In this document: one piece after another, positions 1-14,104 of the stretch | How positions within the stretch are numbered: the first letter of the stretch is position 1 | How the letters are laid out: every line of letters begins with the position of its first letter | Notes under the pieces: model-generated | Databases searched by the model: none | Seen by the model: only the letters and a program-made list of their open reading frames with translations | What the model was told of the DNA's origin: nothing | Program-made: the position numbers and the translations under genes | Source: Megamerina dolium | Taxonomy: Eukaryota > Arthropoda > Insecta > Diptera > Megamerinidae | Length of the DNA: 64,000 nucleotides | Direction of reading: 5' to 3' | NCBI GenBank assembly: GCA_963854835.1 | Contig: OY978529.1 | Span: 44,323,321-44,387,320, forward strand

Positions 1-1019
1 TATTAAAAAATGTTTCTAAACAAAATGTTTCCTGTAATATGTTGATATTATTGTAGTTAGAATAATTATAAACATTTTCACTGGAATTATACTCCCGAAA
101 ATCGACATGTTAGCTACAATAGATTACAGAATATTCGATTCAACATTTAAGGGTAGGCCTCGCTGGTATATATGTACATATTTATTGGGGTCGTTTTCTG
201 TTGCACATTATTCTTGTGCTTGTATTTCTGCCAATCGGTATGTACTTAACAAGTCATTGCAAGCAATTTATTTAAAATTGCAATAACACAACATACAATG
301 CACAAACACTCACAATGAAGTGAGTGACGAAGATATCAGCACAACATCGTAGCTATCAATATAATTGTTAATCACTATTGTTGTTGGCAGATTATTTTTC
401 TTAAAATAACATTGCAAATTCGCAATGTAGCTACATACGAATTTCTTTGGACCACACAACGCTATTGTTTTTAATCATTGTCATTTGCATTAGTTTTTAT
501 TCTTATTATTGCAACATTTTCTGGCGCATAGTCAACAATTTGACCGACGATTAACACCACAAGTGTTAGAAAAAGATTATTTAAAGTTACACATCTTCAC
601 CACCCAAGTTGCGACATTTGAATATTCAATCACAAATGAAATTCAATGATTCTACCCGTCGTCGTCGATGTGATCAATACAATTTAGCTAAATTCGAAAT
701 CGAAATTGTATGATTCAGAGATAGTGGCATATGCAACATGTAGACATGTATGTTATATACATATGTACTTATCTACGTACATATGATATATAATGAGTGT
801 GAGTATCAACACATTTTTAAATACACTATTTAAACATGCCAGAGTTGTACAATGGACAATTGTGTTGATTGACAATGAATTGCCAAGTGGTGTGCATCAT
901 GTATCACATGCCTCGTAGAATATAATAAAATTTAAATAAAAATTGAGTTGAAACAACATTTTTAATTTGGGAAAGATTTAAAAAAAAATACTTTTGTGTT
1001 GTAGTTATAAGTGGCTTTC
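1..1019. other. No gene seen
   Basis: AT-rich DNA with ATTGTT/ACAT-type low complexity. No coding frame, repeat of note or RNA gene recognised. Confidence 0.6.
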
Positions 1020-2480
1020 ATCGGAAAGCGCCCATATTCAAACATATCTCAGGCAATCCATAGTACTGCTACATATTTCCTAGTGCCAGCATACCTATAC
1101 TAAACGTATATAAAACTTACCACAGATAAGTCTATGGACCGCAAAGGCTGCATATTGGCTTGCTTTCTAGACATGAAAGCATAGGTAAGTCATGATTTGT
1201 AATGATAGAGCAATTCATTCAGAGCTAGAAGGCCGTACTTTCTCAAGAAAAGTCAGCAGAGGCACGTTACATGGGGTTCTCCTCTCCCCCTTGCTTTATA
1301 CAATGATTTCGTAGTTAATGGACTACTAAGACGTCTCTCTATTAGAACATATTAACCCGATAGTTTCTCAGCACTCATCCTCAACAGTACGTCCCTTGAA
1401 CGAAAGGAAGGAGATTAGTTTTTTGGGCTAGTCATAGATATGAAGCTAAACCTAAATGAAATCCAATATTATAAATAGAGTCCAAAGGTAATGCGATATG
1501 CCTGTAAGAGGACACTGGGCAAAACATTGCATCTTAAACCAAATGGCATACACTGGATCTACATAGACCCATTCTGACGTGTGGGATCCTGCTGTGGTGC
1601 GCTGCTGATCTTCTAGATGAGTTAAATCTGATCTTCACGGAGGTCTCCAAATTAGATGGAGCCGTGGATGAAGTGTTTACCCAGATTCATTAGGAATTAA
1701 CCACTCCTTTCGGTTGCTGAAGTTAAAGCTATAGACGTAGCACTCTCCATAATTAGAAAAAAAACAAAATTTCAACGGGAGATATTGGGACCCTCCCTGA
1801 TAGCCGCGCGGCTATAAAATCACTATGTGCACACATTCTAACATCAAAGATTCACAAATCACTGCACAAATCACAAATCTCTAGATGAGTTTTCTAAACA
1901 ATATTATTTTCACCTAATGTGGTTGCCGGGTCACAGTGACGTTGTAGTCAATTGTACGCTGGATAAAATAGCAACCATTTTAGAGGTCCTTTCTGAATTT
2001 GCAAGTTTGAGTACTCCACTGAGCACCTGTAAGCTAGTAATTAGTGGAAAAGTGGCAGTCAAGACAAATGACAGATGGACACGCTCTATCAAGGACAAGA
2101 CCCCAGCTGTTCTGGAACAGCACAAAAACTCCACTGAGTATAGATAGATGTGTCTTGAGGGTCGTGGAGAGGAGTTCTTACAGGCCACTATGTTCTCGGC
2201 ACACATGCAGAAGAATAGAATTATGTCACTTAACGCATGATTTCTGCAGAGGTTGCAAAGAAGAAGAATAAGAAGAAGAGACAATCCTGCAACTAATATG
2301 CACATATCCGGTATTCTATCATAGTCGATTGTGTAAGAGTGTGAGGAATTTCACATGCTATACCATGACCTCCAATTAGTCTGAGTTAGCGGGTTGGAGA
2401 AATCGAAACCGGACTTGGGAAGGACATCTTATGATCAAAAAACTTAATCACAAATTGTATGCGAGTGAAAAAAAATCAGT
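1020..2480 (+). pseudogene. R1-like LINE remnant (RT, RNase H, C-terminal zinc motif)
   Basis: Blocks of a non-LTR retrotransposon ORF2 appear in order in shifting frames: GTLHGVLLSPLLY at 1,261 (RT motif GTPQGGVLSPLL), ACKRTLGKTLHLKPNGIHWI at about 1,500 (RT thumb), WLPGHSDVVVNCTLDK at 1,920 (RNase H end, usually WVPGHSGIEGNE) and a Cys-containing tail near 2,150-2,300 (CRGCKEEE...TILQLICTYP). Many stops; not functional. Confidence 0.75.
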
Positions 2481-4360
2481 GAAATATTAAATCTTTATAT
2501 ATAATAAATTATTTTTTAAATAAGTCCATCCGCCAATGCGGGAATCTGTTCTCCTGATCTCTCTGGTTAGGTCACTGCACAAACATAATAAATTTTTCGT
2601 TTCATCATATTATTAATTACCCATAGATATCTTTCACACTTGAATTTCTCAATATGTAAGTACATATATTGTTCATCACAATGGGAATATTTTGACCTAA
2701 GTGGACAGCCGTTTCAACCTAAATATATGTATTGTTGCAATAACAAAAAAAAATCCGTTTCTACATATTTCATAAATAATTATTATGATATTTATGTGGT
2801 TTATATATACATAAATTAATAATACCATTTTGACTTTCAACGTCATTATGTTATTCCACCCATCTATTTTACAAATCAAAAAATTCAATAAAAATCATTT
2901 CACACATAAATTCCTGCGACACGTAAATCATCTATGGCGAATATTTTGTACTTCTATATATTTTTAATTTTTTTATTTTTAGTTTTTTATTTTCACCTTG
3001 TAGTTGATTTGATTGATGTATTTTCTATTTCTGAAATTAAACGAATGAAAGTCATGAATGAAATCATCAAGGAAATGATTTAAGCAAGTCAAAATCAATT
3101 CATTATTTTAATAAAGACATATACGGGATCGGTCCCATAGCGCAGTGGGTTAATACGTGCATGATATGTAGCACACGAACTTAGCGCCGTAAAAACTATT
3201 CTTTCAAACGACAACGCCAATAGCAATGGATGATAAGATTCTAAAAAAAAAATTAAATTCAATAAAAACGATTACGATTCGTCAATAAAGACCACACTTA
3301 TTGATCGCCAATAACCAATAAATTACTTACTTCTGAGCAACAATGTCGTAGCTGCCGCCCTTGTGTTTTTTGGTTTTCAAGATAACAAGCCTCTTATTTT
3401 CAATGTTTTTTTCAGAGGAAATATAAACACACGCGGTATAGGCGATTAATATATGATCATCACACAATAAATGAGTTTGTCAATGAATTTTCTTTGTAAA
3501 CATTTTATTAAGAAAAACACTTTATTCATAAATCTTTTGATAACAAATTAATTTCTCTTTCAAAACACTAATGATCAGCGTTTTTTTTTTTCAGTAAATA
3601 AGAAATCTATTTCCACAACGATGATGGTGAAAAATGATGAAAGTTGACAACAATTGATAGCAATACATTTCTTTTCGCACAAATCACATTTGTTTATTTT
3701 TCCGTTTTTAGGTGTTGATAGCTTGATGATATTGAGATACATATGTATTTATTTACTCAATATCAAAACAAGAATCTTATTATATTTCGAAAATAAAAAT
3801 AGAAATAGAATATAAAAATTGCTAAAGAATTTAAATATGAAAATGAAATGTTTGTAGGAACACATATGTATCTACACATTTATAGAAACATGTATAGCAA
3901 CATCTATGTATATAGGTTTTAAAGTGAAATTACACACTTCAATGGAATCTTTTTCTATTTCTACATAAACAACATAATTAGTGTATGCAAAATTGTGTCT
4001 TTAGCTGCCTTTATTTTTATCATGGATAACGCCAGAACTATGCTTGCAAATTGTGTAAATTTATTTCGAACATCATGAGGAAATTACTCTAATATTTATA
4101 CCTTATTTCATGGTCGAAAATCCTAAAGTTTCATAATATTTCTCCAAAACTGCAAAACATATAGTTTTTCTATTTGAAATCAGTATTAATTGAATAATGT
4201 TTCACGATTTTTTACCCCATGCTATCACATCACTGTAATTATTCCTCAAGTGTTGTTAGGTGGCATTACATTATATGTATGTGTATTTGGTGAAAACAAG
4301 TGAAGCCTAAATCACACTTCAACAACAATCAAGGCATTTTCATCGAGCACCCATTTTTCG
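2481..4360. other. No gene seen; one tRNA-like A box
   Basis: AT-rich. At 3,134-3,150 TAGCGCAGTGGGTTA fits a pol III A box, but no B box or tRNA fold follows, so at most a SINE relic. Confidence 0.5.
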
Positions 4361-4448
4361 CATTGTGTTATGCTATTCCTTCTATATATTCATATGTATA
4401 AACATTAGAATACATATGAATATATAGAAGGAATAGCATAACACAATG
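4361..4448. repeat. Perfect 39-bp inverted repeat with 10-nt loop
   Basis: Left arm 4361-4399 (CATTGTGTTATGCTATTCCT...) and right arm 4410-4448 are exact reverse complements; the loop is AAACATTAGA. A transcript of either strand would form a mismatch-free 39-bp hairpin. It is not flanked by a recognised transposon. Confidence 0.95.
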
Positions 4449-5089
4449 CATGGTGCTGTGCTGTGAGATGGTCAAACTTCAAGGAACATAGTATATACAA
4501 GAGTCTAGTAATAGTTTGAATTACACTCTGTGTTGGTTATTGGAAGTGTGCATGTTCAAATTTGTTTTTCAACAGTTTGCCTGTCGTTCGTAATTTTTAC
4601 ACGGACATGCTTATACTCGTACATATTCGTACAATATTAAAAGCATATCCTTATTACCACAACAATAACAAGAACAACAGTACAAATTGCCCAGAGTAAA
4701 GAACTAATACAATAAAGAATATATAGTAGAAATGTTTGTACATGTTAATAGTGTTTAGACCATGTCTGAGAATCATGCTTAACCAGAACCAGAACACATA
4801 CGTATAAACGTTTCTTTTAAATTGTGATTAATTTCATTTAATCCTTATTATGAAAATAAATTTAATTGCCAATATAAATACATCTAGAATATGTATTAAC
4901 TTGATTTGATAAAGATGACAGAAATAATGCTGATAACCGAATAATTGTTCGGAATACATACTCTCTAAGTTTGAGTAATTGAAATTGAGAAATTATTATT
5001 GAAATTGCTAAAAAAAAATTCTTAATAGTTCGAGTGGTTATGCAAATTTAAATACTACAGACTCCTTTCTTTTTGCAACAGCTATGATG

Positions 5090-6480
5090 GAGTAAAATTC
5101 CTGGGCGTAGTATTAGACCAGCGTTTACGCATATAGAAAAAGTGTCGAAAAAGGCCATTAAAATATTTATAACTTGCAGGGAGAAGTTGCGGTTGCCCAT
5201 TAAAGATACTGAGATGGATATACATTGTAATCGTTAGACCCATGATAGCTTAGGGAGCTGTCGTTTGGGAGAACTACACAAAGCTTCAGATTGTAGCCAC
5301 TATACGCGGCAGGATTCAAAGATTAGCATGTATATGTATATCAGGAGCTATGGGCAGATGTCCAACACCATCATTGGAAGTTCTCTTGAAACTTACATCT
5401 CATCACATTCACATCCAGTCCTAAGCGAAGTGGGCTATCCTAAGAAAGACTGCTGTCAATTGGTCAGGTAGTTGGATAAATCACAAGTAGTATGGTATTC
5501 TGGCAAAGGAATATGTATCTAGAGTTCTGTAATTGCGAAGATATATCGAAAACATACGGAATAAACCAGAACAAGATAACATGATTAGCGGACAGTTCCT
5601 TAACTGAAGAAGGGGCCAGAGCAGGAGTGGTTGCCCCGTGGTTAAAATACTCGGAGCCTTTAGGAAATAATGCTACTGCCTTTCAAGCGGAAGTGTATGT
5701 GATTGACAGGTGTGCCTACTTCAACATTATACGTGAATACCGAAATCGAAGGATTGCAATTCTGACAGGCAGCTATCAAGACACTCAATTCTATCCAGGT
5801 GAAATCAAAATTGGTGTTGGTTTGCCTTGACAAGATGAATAAATTTTGTGAATGTCATCAGGTGTATATCCTTTGGGTTCTTGGACACATTGGAGTTGGA
5901 GGGAACAAATTGGCAGATAAGTTCGCCAAGAAGCGTGCGGCAACACCCTTTGTATGCCCAGGCCCTTTCAGTGTAATGGGCAAGGGAGCATTGTCCATAC
6001 TGATTAGGAAGAAAGAAGAATGCAAAACACAATCATACTGGGAAAACTTACTAGGTTTGTCCCATTCCAAGCTAATTTTAGGGACTTACAACCTAAAGCA
6101 ATTTGAGTAATGTATTAGCCTAAATAAAACTAATTTAAGAATAATTACGGGAATACTCACAGGACACTGTATATTGAATTATCACCTTACGAAGCTGGGA
6201 ATCTTTTCGGATGAGACCTGCCGATACTGAGGGGAGAAGCATGAAACTGCAAAACATGTGCTGGGAATATGCCCAGCTCTAATGCACGCAAGTAAGAGAA
6301 TCTTGGGGAATTTTTAATACCCGAAAATCTTTTGAAATCTTGTAAAGTAGGATCTATGTTAAACTCTTATGTTAGATATTGGACTTAAGGACATACTCTA
6401 GATCCAAGGTGGGGTGTACAATAGACATAGGATCTCAGTGCAACACAACCCTTAAATACTAATAATAATAGTAATATTTA
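5090..6480 (+). pseudogene. R1-like LINE remnant (RT thumb, RNase H, tail)
   Basis: In order: LGVVLDQRL at about 5,103; RLACICISGAMGRCPTPSLE near 5,320; NNATAFQAEVYVIDRCAYF at 5,660 (RNase H); ILWVLGHIGVGGNKLADKFA at 5,868; then RIITGILTGHCILNYHLTKL near 6,145 and ICPALMHASKRILG near 6,270, the typical C-terminal region. The 3' end runs into TAATAATAA near 6,460. Stops and frameshifts disable it. Confidence 0.8.
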
Positions 6481-9439
6481 AAAGAGAAAAATTGGTTGAC
6501 TAATGGGTTGTATGTGTATGAAAGCTCTTAGTAGAATGAATGGGCCAAGAGGGAGGTCGTAACAACTTCACCTCTACGCTCTTTCTCATCCTTCATTTAA
6601 AAATTCATCTTTGAAATAAGCAAAAATGTTATCTTTCTGATTAAAATTTCGGTAGTTGCTGTGAATAACACCAAAATAACAACCTCCTATATTCCACTGT
6701 CTGTAGTCGTTCGTTACAATATTATCTAATAAATGTAAGCTTATCTACTCTCTATGTATGGTGTTTTGTAATTTTTAAACATTTACATCGTTTTTTTTCT
6801 GAAACATTTTGTTTTTACCTTTTAACCATTTTTACACACACACACATTTCATATTTCTTATCTAATCTGTAATACGATGAGCTGTGTATCAGCTATTAGC
6901 CCAAGCAAGAGGGTGTCAAACAATTTGTCAAAATAAAATAAAAGAAAGAGAACGACAGGGAGGGTATAAATAAACAACAAATTATTGTTGATAAACAAAT
7001 TATTCACATTTTTTGCGTTGTATCGTAGTTGTTGAAGTTGCACCTTTTTTAGCTCCCTTTTTTAGCTCCCTTTTTTTCTACATACTATCAGTACAACATA
7101 TTATATATTTAAGTGTGTATGTTGGTCGTTTGTATTTGTTGTTGTTGTTGTTGTTATTGTTGTTGTTATTGTTAATGTTAGGTTCACGCGTTGATTCGTT
7201 TGCTTACGCTCGTAAATGTATATAGTCACACCTAACTGCAAATTGCGTTTAATGTCGCCCAGGTTGATCACAGACACAAGACGCGACAGAAGAAGCTAAT
7301 AGTAAAAATAGTTACAGGTTATCTTTTTTCGGGTATATTTTTTACTACCTTTTTTTCTATTCAGGGAAAAATGAGAGAATATGAACAAGTATTTGTGTAT
7401 TCAACCAAAATGAGAAAGTAGTTTAGTTGTATGTAACATACACCTTTTTCATTTGGGGTATACATATGTAAATATGTGTAGTTGGTAGTAAATAGCAGTT
7501 AATATCTAGTTGTTGCTGTAATTTTTTTTCTTTTTCTTTTTAGTTCTCATTTAAACAAAATTAGGTGAATAATAAAAGCAAGAAAACAGCAACAAAGTCA
7601 ACATTAGGCTACAATGACCAGGCAAGATCTGTTGTTGTTGATAAATTGTGGCAATGACGGTCAGTTAGAATATGTACATACCTATTTACTAGTAATATCA
7701 TACATATACAGGCACAATGCTGGCATTTAGGTAACATTTTAGTTTAGAGATAATTTGTAATATGCATGTTGCGTGGCATATTAAACTATCGTACATAATG
7801 CCCATCACCTACATAATAGTACGAGTACATAATGGCTACTGTTGTCTTGCCAACTGATATTAGTTGATGGCGCCATCATACCTGTTTGTTAATATAAGTA
7901 TTCACAAGCATACTTGTTTAACGTAAATTGATTTTTATTAATTTAATCGGTATGGTAAGCTTAATTTCTAATAAAAAATCGAATAAAATGAGAATTTAAT
8001 CAAAAGATTAATAGCGCTATAGTTATAGTATATAACACCTATATTAACGATGTGGAACAACAATCTAAAAAAAAAAGAGTTATCTGTTATTATCCTTTAT
8101 GCGATTTTAATTGAATTTCCATGAGTAGCATTTGATATTAATTGAATTTTTATTCATAATATATGAATTAGTATGATGAAATAAATTGTGTACAGACGAA
8201 AATCAGATACGTACTATCAATTTTGATTAGTTAGAAATTTTAGTTGTTAAAAATAATAGAAATTGTGATATTATAAAAACCTCTAAAACCACTTGAAATA
8301 CATAGGAGAAAGTCAAAGTGTAATATAAAACGATATAAGAAAACGGGAAGCTCGAAGATTAAAATAAAAATTGTATATAGTCGCACTTTGCGAACAAATG
8401 ACATGATAAAAAAAAAGTGAGCGAACGGTTTCGACAAAATTCTACTCAATCGGCCCATTATGTAGTAAACTATATGAAAATATCCAAGTCTTCCATGCAG
8501 ATAGCTTCTCATAAAGAATACCCTACGACTTCAAATCTATAAAAAAAAAACAACGCGTTCATGGCTTAATAGATAATCATGAGTAAATACTTGTTATAAA
8601 ATCTAAAGATCTACTTTCCTGGCACGATGAGATGAGGTAATGAAAAATTGTTCTTCCTGCAAGACAGCCTCTACAAGCAGAATAACCTTTATGCTGGCAA
8701 GAGCTCTTGCGAATGCTCTAAAAATGTAAATTGGCTATTAAGCGATATCAACACGCTACCAAAATCATCACAAAAATGCAAACTATCATTGATTTTCACG
8801 CATCAGAGCACTAAAATTGATACCAACAGCTTCATCGGACACATTCCATAACATCATATTCATATTCAATAAGACTGTGTATCTTTTCATAATTCAAAGG
8901 GTACTCAAGATTGGTGATGCCGAATTTCGTCTCTACCGAAGAATGGCCAGTATCACCATCGGATCTGAGCCTCTTGTATTTTTGCGTATGGGATTATATG
9001 TTGAGTAAAATTGGCTCAACGCAAATTTTAACAATTTATGGGATCAAATATCGTTTGACAAGCATTTGGGACGACTGAATCATAAAATAGAGATTGTTTT
9101 TCTAAAAATGGCAAAATAAAGTTAAAACAATCTGATTTGATACAAATATACTCACTTTATGAGAGGATCATCATCGTTTACACAGCATAAGGATAAGAGG
9201 GTAATTAAAAAAAGTCGGAAAATTTTCTATTTTTTCGGCAAAAATGGGAAGTTGTTTTTCGTTAACTTAGTCTCCTTATAGTTAGATATATTTAGTTCAG
9301 TGTTTTTCCAATTTTATATTCCTTCCAATATAAATAAGTTCTCTCAAGTTTCTTAAGTTTTATTGATGACGTCATTATTTTACCCAAAACTTTTACCGCA
9401 GGGCCATTTCTTCAGGTTTGGAAACAGGAAACTGTCGCA
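6481..9439. other. No gene seen
   Basis: Contains a (TTG)n array at about 7,136-7,171. At 8,640-9,010 there are two overlapping open frames of 60-70 codons that I cannot assign to any family; they are probably old transposon text. Confidence 0.5.
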
Positions 9440-9690
9440 GTAGTTGGTCGATGTGAATGACACTGCATGGATCCCAAAAGACTATCGCCATGACATTCTT
9501 GGCCGACAAACCTATCATAGCCTTTTTTGGATGCCCATTCACACGGAAAAGTCTATTGCTTTAACTTTGTCTTGGTCTCGGGTGTATTGTGATGGATCCA
9601 AGCTTGGTCCGAGGTTACGAGATGGTACAAAAACTCATAAGGTTAGAGCGGCCGCCCTCTCTGATGAGAGAGAGCGCACATAGGCCAGAA
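9440..9690 (+). pseudogene. Possible LINE RNase H start fragment
   Basis: An open stretch of 79 residues contains SRVYCDGSKLGPRL, like the start of LINE RNase H domains (IYTDGSKL). Nothing else around it is clearly LINE-like, and the run of TAA repeats after 9,715 could be its tail. Weak. Confidence 0.3.
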
Positions 9691-11099
9691 TTAGGCCCGT
9701 TCTGATAAAAACTCATAATAATAATAATAATAATTTTTTTCATGTCCAAATATTTATGTAAATTGTGATGACGTTGCTTCTTCACCCTCAGTTCTGATGC
9801 CTACAGCCTCAAGCAGGACATGCATTTTCATTGTCCAATCGCCAAATATCATTCATTTAACATTTAACATTTATAATAATGTGTAAGTATTTAATTCTTT
9901 GGGTAAAAATATTAGCTTTGAATATGTAAAATGGTGGGCATTATAGAACTAACATACATTAAATACTGGGTGTAGCTCTAAAAAAATTTTTTATTCATCA
10001 TTTTTAATGCATGTAATTCTAATCTATGTGAAGGTAAGTTATGTAAGTTATGGGATTTTAAAGTTTAAAATAATTCCGCAATCTTGTTCGGAAGTTACAT
10101 TAAGATGTTGGAGCAGCTCGCTGGTTCATCCCTTCGAAACTAACAAGATAACAGAATTATAACGGCTTAAAACTTAAATTATTTCAAGCCATTGTATTCC
10201 ATCTACGTTAAGCTTGCCGATTTCTTAAATATGGTTCTCTTACGTTAAATACGTTATGGCAGTCAAAATATTTTTCTTAACTTTTCCGAGACTTTATATG
10301 AGAGCCACATAAGGAGGGAATGCAGCATGTCGATTTCATGGCAGCAGAAGACTGCCAAAGTTACAGTGGTTTAAAATACTATGATATTGTACATATATAT
10401 AAACCCCACTACTTCTCTTGTGTGCCTTCCTGGTGGCTCTGCATAGAAGATATCCGATTTCAATATACGGAATTAGGAAAAGATATGAATTGTGCTAATT
10501 TACAAAATCCGACAATTATTCAATATATTAAAAAGAAAATATTTTTAAATGAAATTACCAAATCACCAATGAATTTCGTGTATACCGACTAGTATATAAA
10601 ATCAAAATCTACATTCATTTGAAAATTATTTATTGCAACAACGTTGCTTTCTCTGATAGGTATACAACCATTTTACATACAATCATTTTAGTGTAATATA
10701 TTACCTACGTATACGCCTACACAACCGCTGAACGGCATGTTAACGCCTACTATCATGCTACTAGTTATTCTAACTCAAGTATGTACTCAAACAAGTATTA
10801 AATAGGTAGTTATGGTACGCGTATGTATGTGTGTGTATGAATGTGTATATGAAATTGCTGCAATGAATGCAAAACAGCGTACGATCGCGTTATACCTGCT
10901 GTTGATATAGTGATGGAGCTAGAACATTGATCTAATGAGGTGAAGAACTGATGGAACTTTCAACTTATGATAAGCACAACTTCCGTTTTCGTCTTAGTTA
11001 GCTCAAGCTAGCTCGCGCATTTAATCAGTGTATTATTTGCTATGTAACTTCAGTGCTTTTGTACATATATACCGAATATCATTCAGTTACAGCAATGTC
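9691..11099. other. No gene seen
   Basis: Begins with TAA repeats (9,718-9,735). The 90-codon open frame at 10,320 shows no known motif. Confidence 0.5.
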
Positions 11100-12660
11100 A
11101 CCCGGAAACTCAAACTTCCTTTGATCATTTGAATCCCCCAGAAACTTTTGGTTTTTATGCCCTAACCAGTGCCGTATAGCAGTGTACAGCTCGAAAGAAC
11201 GCTATGAATAATTTTCCGTGTGTAATAAAATGTTTCTAACTACTTACAAAGTTGAAGATCAGTAATGCGTATTAGTCATTCGATCCATATATCCACTTTA
11301 TTCCTTGGATGGCTGACTCATCTGCATCAATCGCCTATTTTATAGAATCTATAGCGCACTTTGCGAAAACCAAACTGCCGCTTGCCTCTTACAGATGGTT
11401 TGTTAGTAGTTAGCCTTTGATAATATTTTCCAGTATTTTTCTTTGATACACAATATTCCGTATGCGCCGAGCGCACCAATCGGTTTTTTAGGCTTTGGTA
11501 TGAGGACTAACAAACAGGTCTGTCTGATCTGGGTGCCAGGACGTGAAGGACACGAAATTAATGAAAAGGCGGACCTTTATGCCAAAAAAAAATGGCTGAA
11601 GGGTTATTTATCTGTCCAAACCCCTTCGTTGGCTTCAATAAAAACAACATAAAACAGGACACCAACAACAAATGGACAAATGGATCCAACATAAAATCAG
11701 AGAATATTGGAATGACATTGGCGGTCTCAACCACCTCAAAAAATTTCTGAGCTTTGATGCCAAAAGAGCAAACACCGTTCTCACCTTAAACAAAAAGAGT
11801 CTTAAATTACTCTCCGGAGCACTAACAGGTTACTTCACATGCAATAAACACGTACACAAAATAGGAATATCTAACACAAGTACTTGCAGATTCTGCTGGG
11901 ATGAGGAAGAGTTCATGGAACACTTAATCACAACCTGTGATGCACTAGGCCACTGGAGGCATAAAATCCTAGGTTCATACTTACAAGAAGATGAAAACTT
12001 TCAAATGCTACCCCCGAAGGAGATGGTTCGACTCCTCGATATATAAAATATACTAAATATCTAAGTATAAAGGGGTGCACAATAGATAAAGTTGGTCGCA
12101 GTGCATAAAGGCCTTAGCCTAACCCGTACAACCATTACAATTACAATGAGGACTAATCGCTGCTTATTCCATATGTTTGAAAATACTCCCTGAGAGAGAT
12201 ACACTTAGTGAATAATTTTCTAATCGTTTGATTTGCACTGCCATCTACTCTTGGTACTTTGGCACTTTTGAGTCTTCTCATGGTGCAAAGTATTTCTTCG
12301 TCTGCCACCTGCTCGACATTACTGCTGTACTATGGTGACAGAATTAGCATAGAAATATCTGTTGTACTATTTTGGAGTTTGCAGCCTTTCAAAGTTCTTC
12401 TTCATTGCTTTGGACATGTTGGAGCTCCACTTACATAGCCGCTGAGCGTCCCCATAACTAAATTGTAGCTAGCTGCAAACGGAGATTCACACATCTTCTT
12501 CAGTAATTTCTTGAAACTGATTGCTTTGCTCTTATTAATCACCGTCATCCGATTTGTAAGTTCAATTTTGTACTGCTCTCTTAAAAAGTCAAAAAGACTC
12601 ATTTCCGTTGCTGCATTGGTCGAACCACGCTCGCGTCGCTTCTCAGCAATGTATATGTAG
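11100..12660 (-). pseudogene. Older R1-like LINE, RT domain, split by the nested insertion
   Basis: On the minus strand 12,602-12,402 gives the pre-RT linker (FKKLLKKMCESPFAASYNLV). Near 12,180 it reads FSNIWNKQR and, across the insertion at 11,510, LVLIPKPKKPIGALGAYGIL, then AAVWFSQSALDSIK (RT motif QFGFRKxRSTxDAI). Removing the insertion and one copy of the duplication makes one frame, which fixes orientation and junction. Scattered stops elsewhere. Confidence 0.82.
11511..12145 (+). mobile_element. 5'-truncated R1-like LINE insertion with 11-bp target duplication
   Basis: 635 bp starting inside the RNase H motif (CLIWVPGREGHEINEKADLY) and running through WIQHKIREYWND, LSGALTGYFTCNKHVHKIGI and the zinc motif CRFCWDEEEFMEHLITTC to a stop at 12,044 and a 3' tail of ATTACA units. 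It is flanked by ATGAGGACTAA at 11500-11510 and 12146-12156. Only a frameshift near 11,650 and the 5' truncation mar it, so it is younger than the LINE it sits in. Truncation is normal for target-primed reverse transcription. Confidence 0.88.
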
Positions 12661-14104
12661 AAAATTACTAAAAATTGTTCAAATTTAAAATATTTACATA
12701 GATCAACATGATTCAGCTACCTTTTATTCTGCGCCCGGGGCGGGTGTTGTCTTTTCCTTCTTAAATCTACCACTGTGGTTATGTACTATACTTCTATTTT
12801 ACACTTTCTAAATACAATACACAATATATTGAGTATATTTTATGGTGTTGAAGTATAAAATTCCCATATTCGGTATACTTTTGTGATATTACATAGGGTA
12901 TAATTAGTGCTATTGCTGTTGTTGTAAGTATTTTATAACTAAATGTTTCTAAATGACAATGTCCACACTGTTGTTGTTGTAATATTTGAAAAAAAATTTC
13001 ATTCATATATTCGTATGAACCGTGATTTATAAGTATGTATATTTATCGTACAATATGTGGTAAGTAAGATACTTAGTAATTAAGTATTTATTATATAAAT
13101 AGTATATAGACAGAGTTATAAATTTATTATAACAACAACGACACTCACACCACACAATAAATGACAAACAATATGTCACTTTCTCAGAATCCCATAGGTT
13201 ACATTTTTAACAATTTAATAATTACATCGCAAACTTAATGAAGATATTATAGCGTATACTACATACAAAAGTTTCGATCAAAGTAAAAGCAGCATTATTA
13301 AACGCTTTTTAATTATAAACTGAAAGCAATGTTAGTATAGAAAAAATATAAGGTAGTAATTACTATATTATGTGGATAGTCAGTTTCATAAGTATTTCAG
13401 TATAAGTAACTTCAGTGCGGTATAGTTTACTTGAATGTGTTTACCCTCAATTAAACACAAAATAAAACCCTATTTAATACTGGGGAAGATACCCGTAATA
13501 ATTAAAAATTCTATTAAGAAAGAAAACGAATAAGATGTATAATTCAAGGGAGAACAACTTGCCCCAGAGACTTAAGATTGACACGTTCTAAGCCTTTTAT
13601 TGATTAGTTAAATGTGAAAGTACAAGTTAACAACTTGATCATTAATCACAAATAGCAACTTAACAAATCAAACACTTTGAACAACAAATGACTTATTTCT
13701 ATCAAACCCCAAACGTAACTGCTAAAATAATCCCAGTGCCTTGATGTTGCGGCAGAACGTGGCTCTCACTCAAGTATATTTTTGCGGCATCAGAGGAAAT
13801 CAACATTGACCATAACTTTCCACAGAAATAGAATTATACTGACGTGGGGACATGTGCAGCAGTCGATCGTGGGAATAACGATGTTAAGTGGCGGTTCATT
13901 GTGCTAATTCCTCCTTTTTCAAAGATCTACGTCCAGATTAGATTAAGTGTTTGGGAAACAGCATCCTGTCGCTGAATACGAACGCTTCTGTTTAATATGG
14001 ATATGTTTGACTCTCGACGTAAGCTTTCTTTAAATGAGCCAAATCAGTACTGGTGTACTGCCCTAATGACTGGTTTGTATAGCCAGCAAGCTATGACTGG
14101 TTTA
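12661..14104. other. No gene seen
   Basis: AT-rich from 12.7 to 13.7 kb. 13.74-14.1 kb has more balanced composition, suggesting unidentified transposon sequence, but no protein motif was found. Confidence 0.5.
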
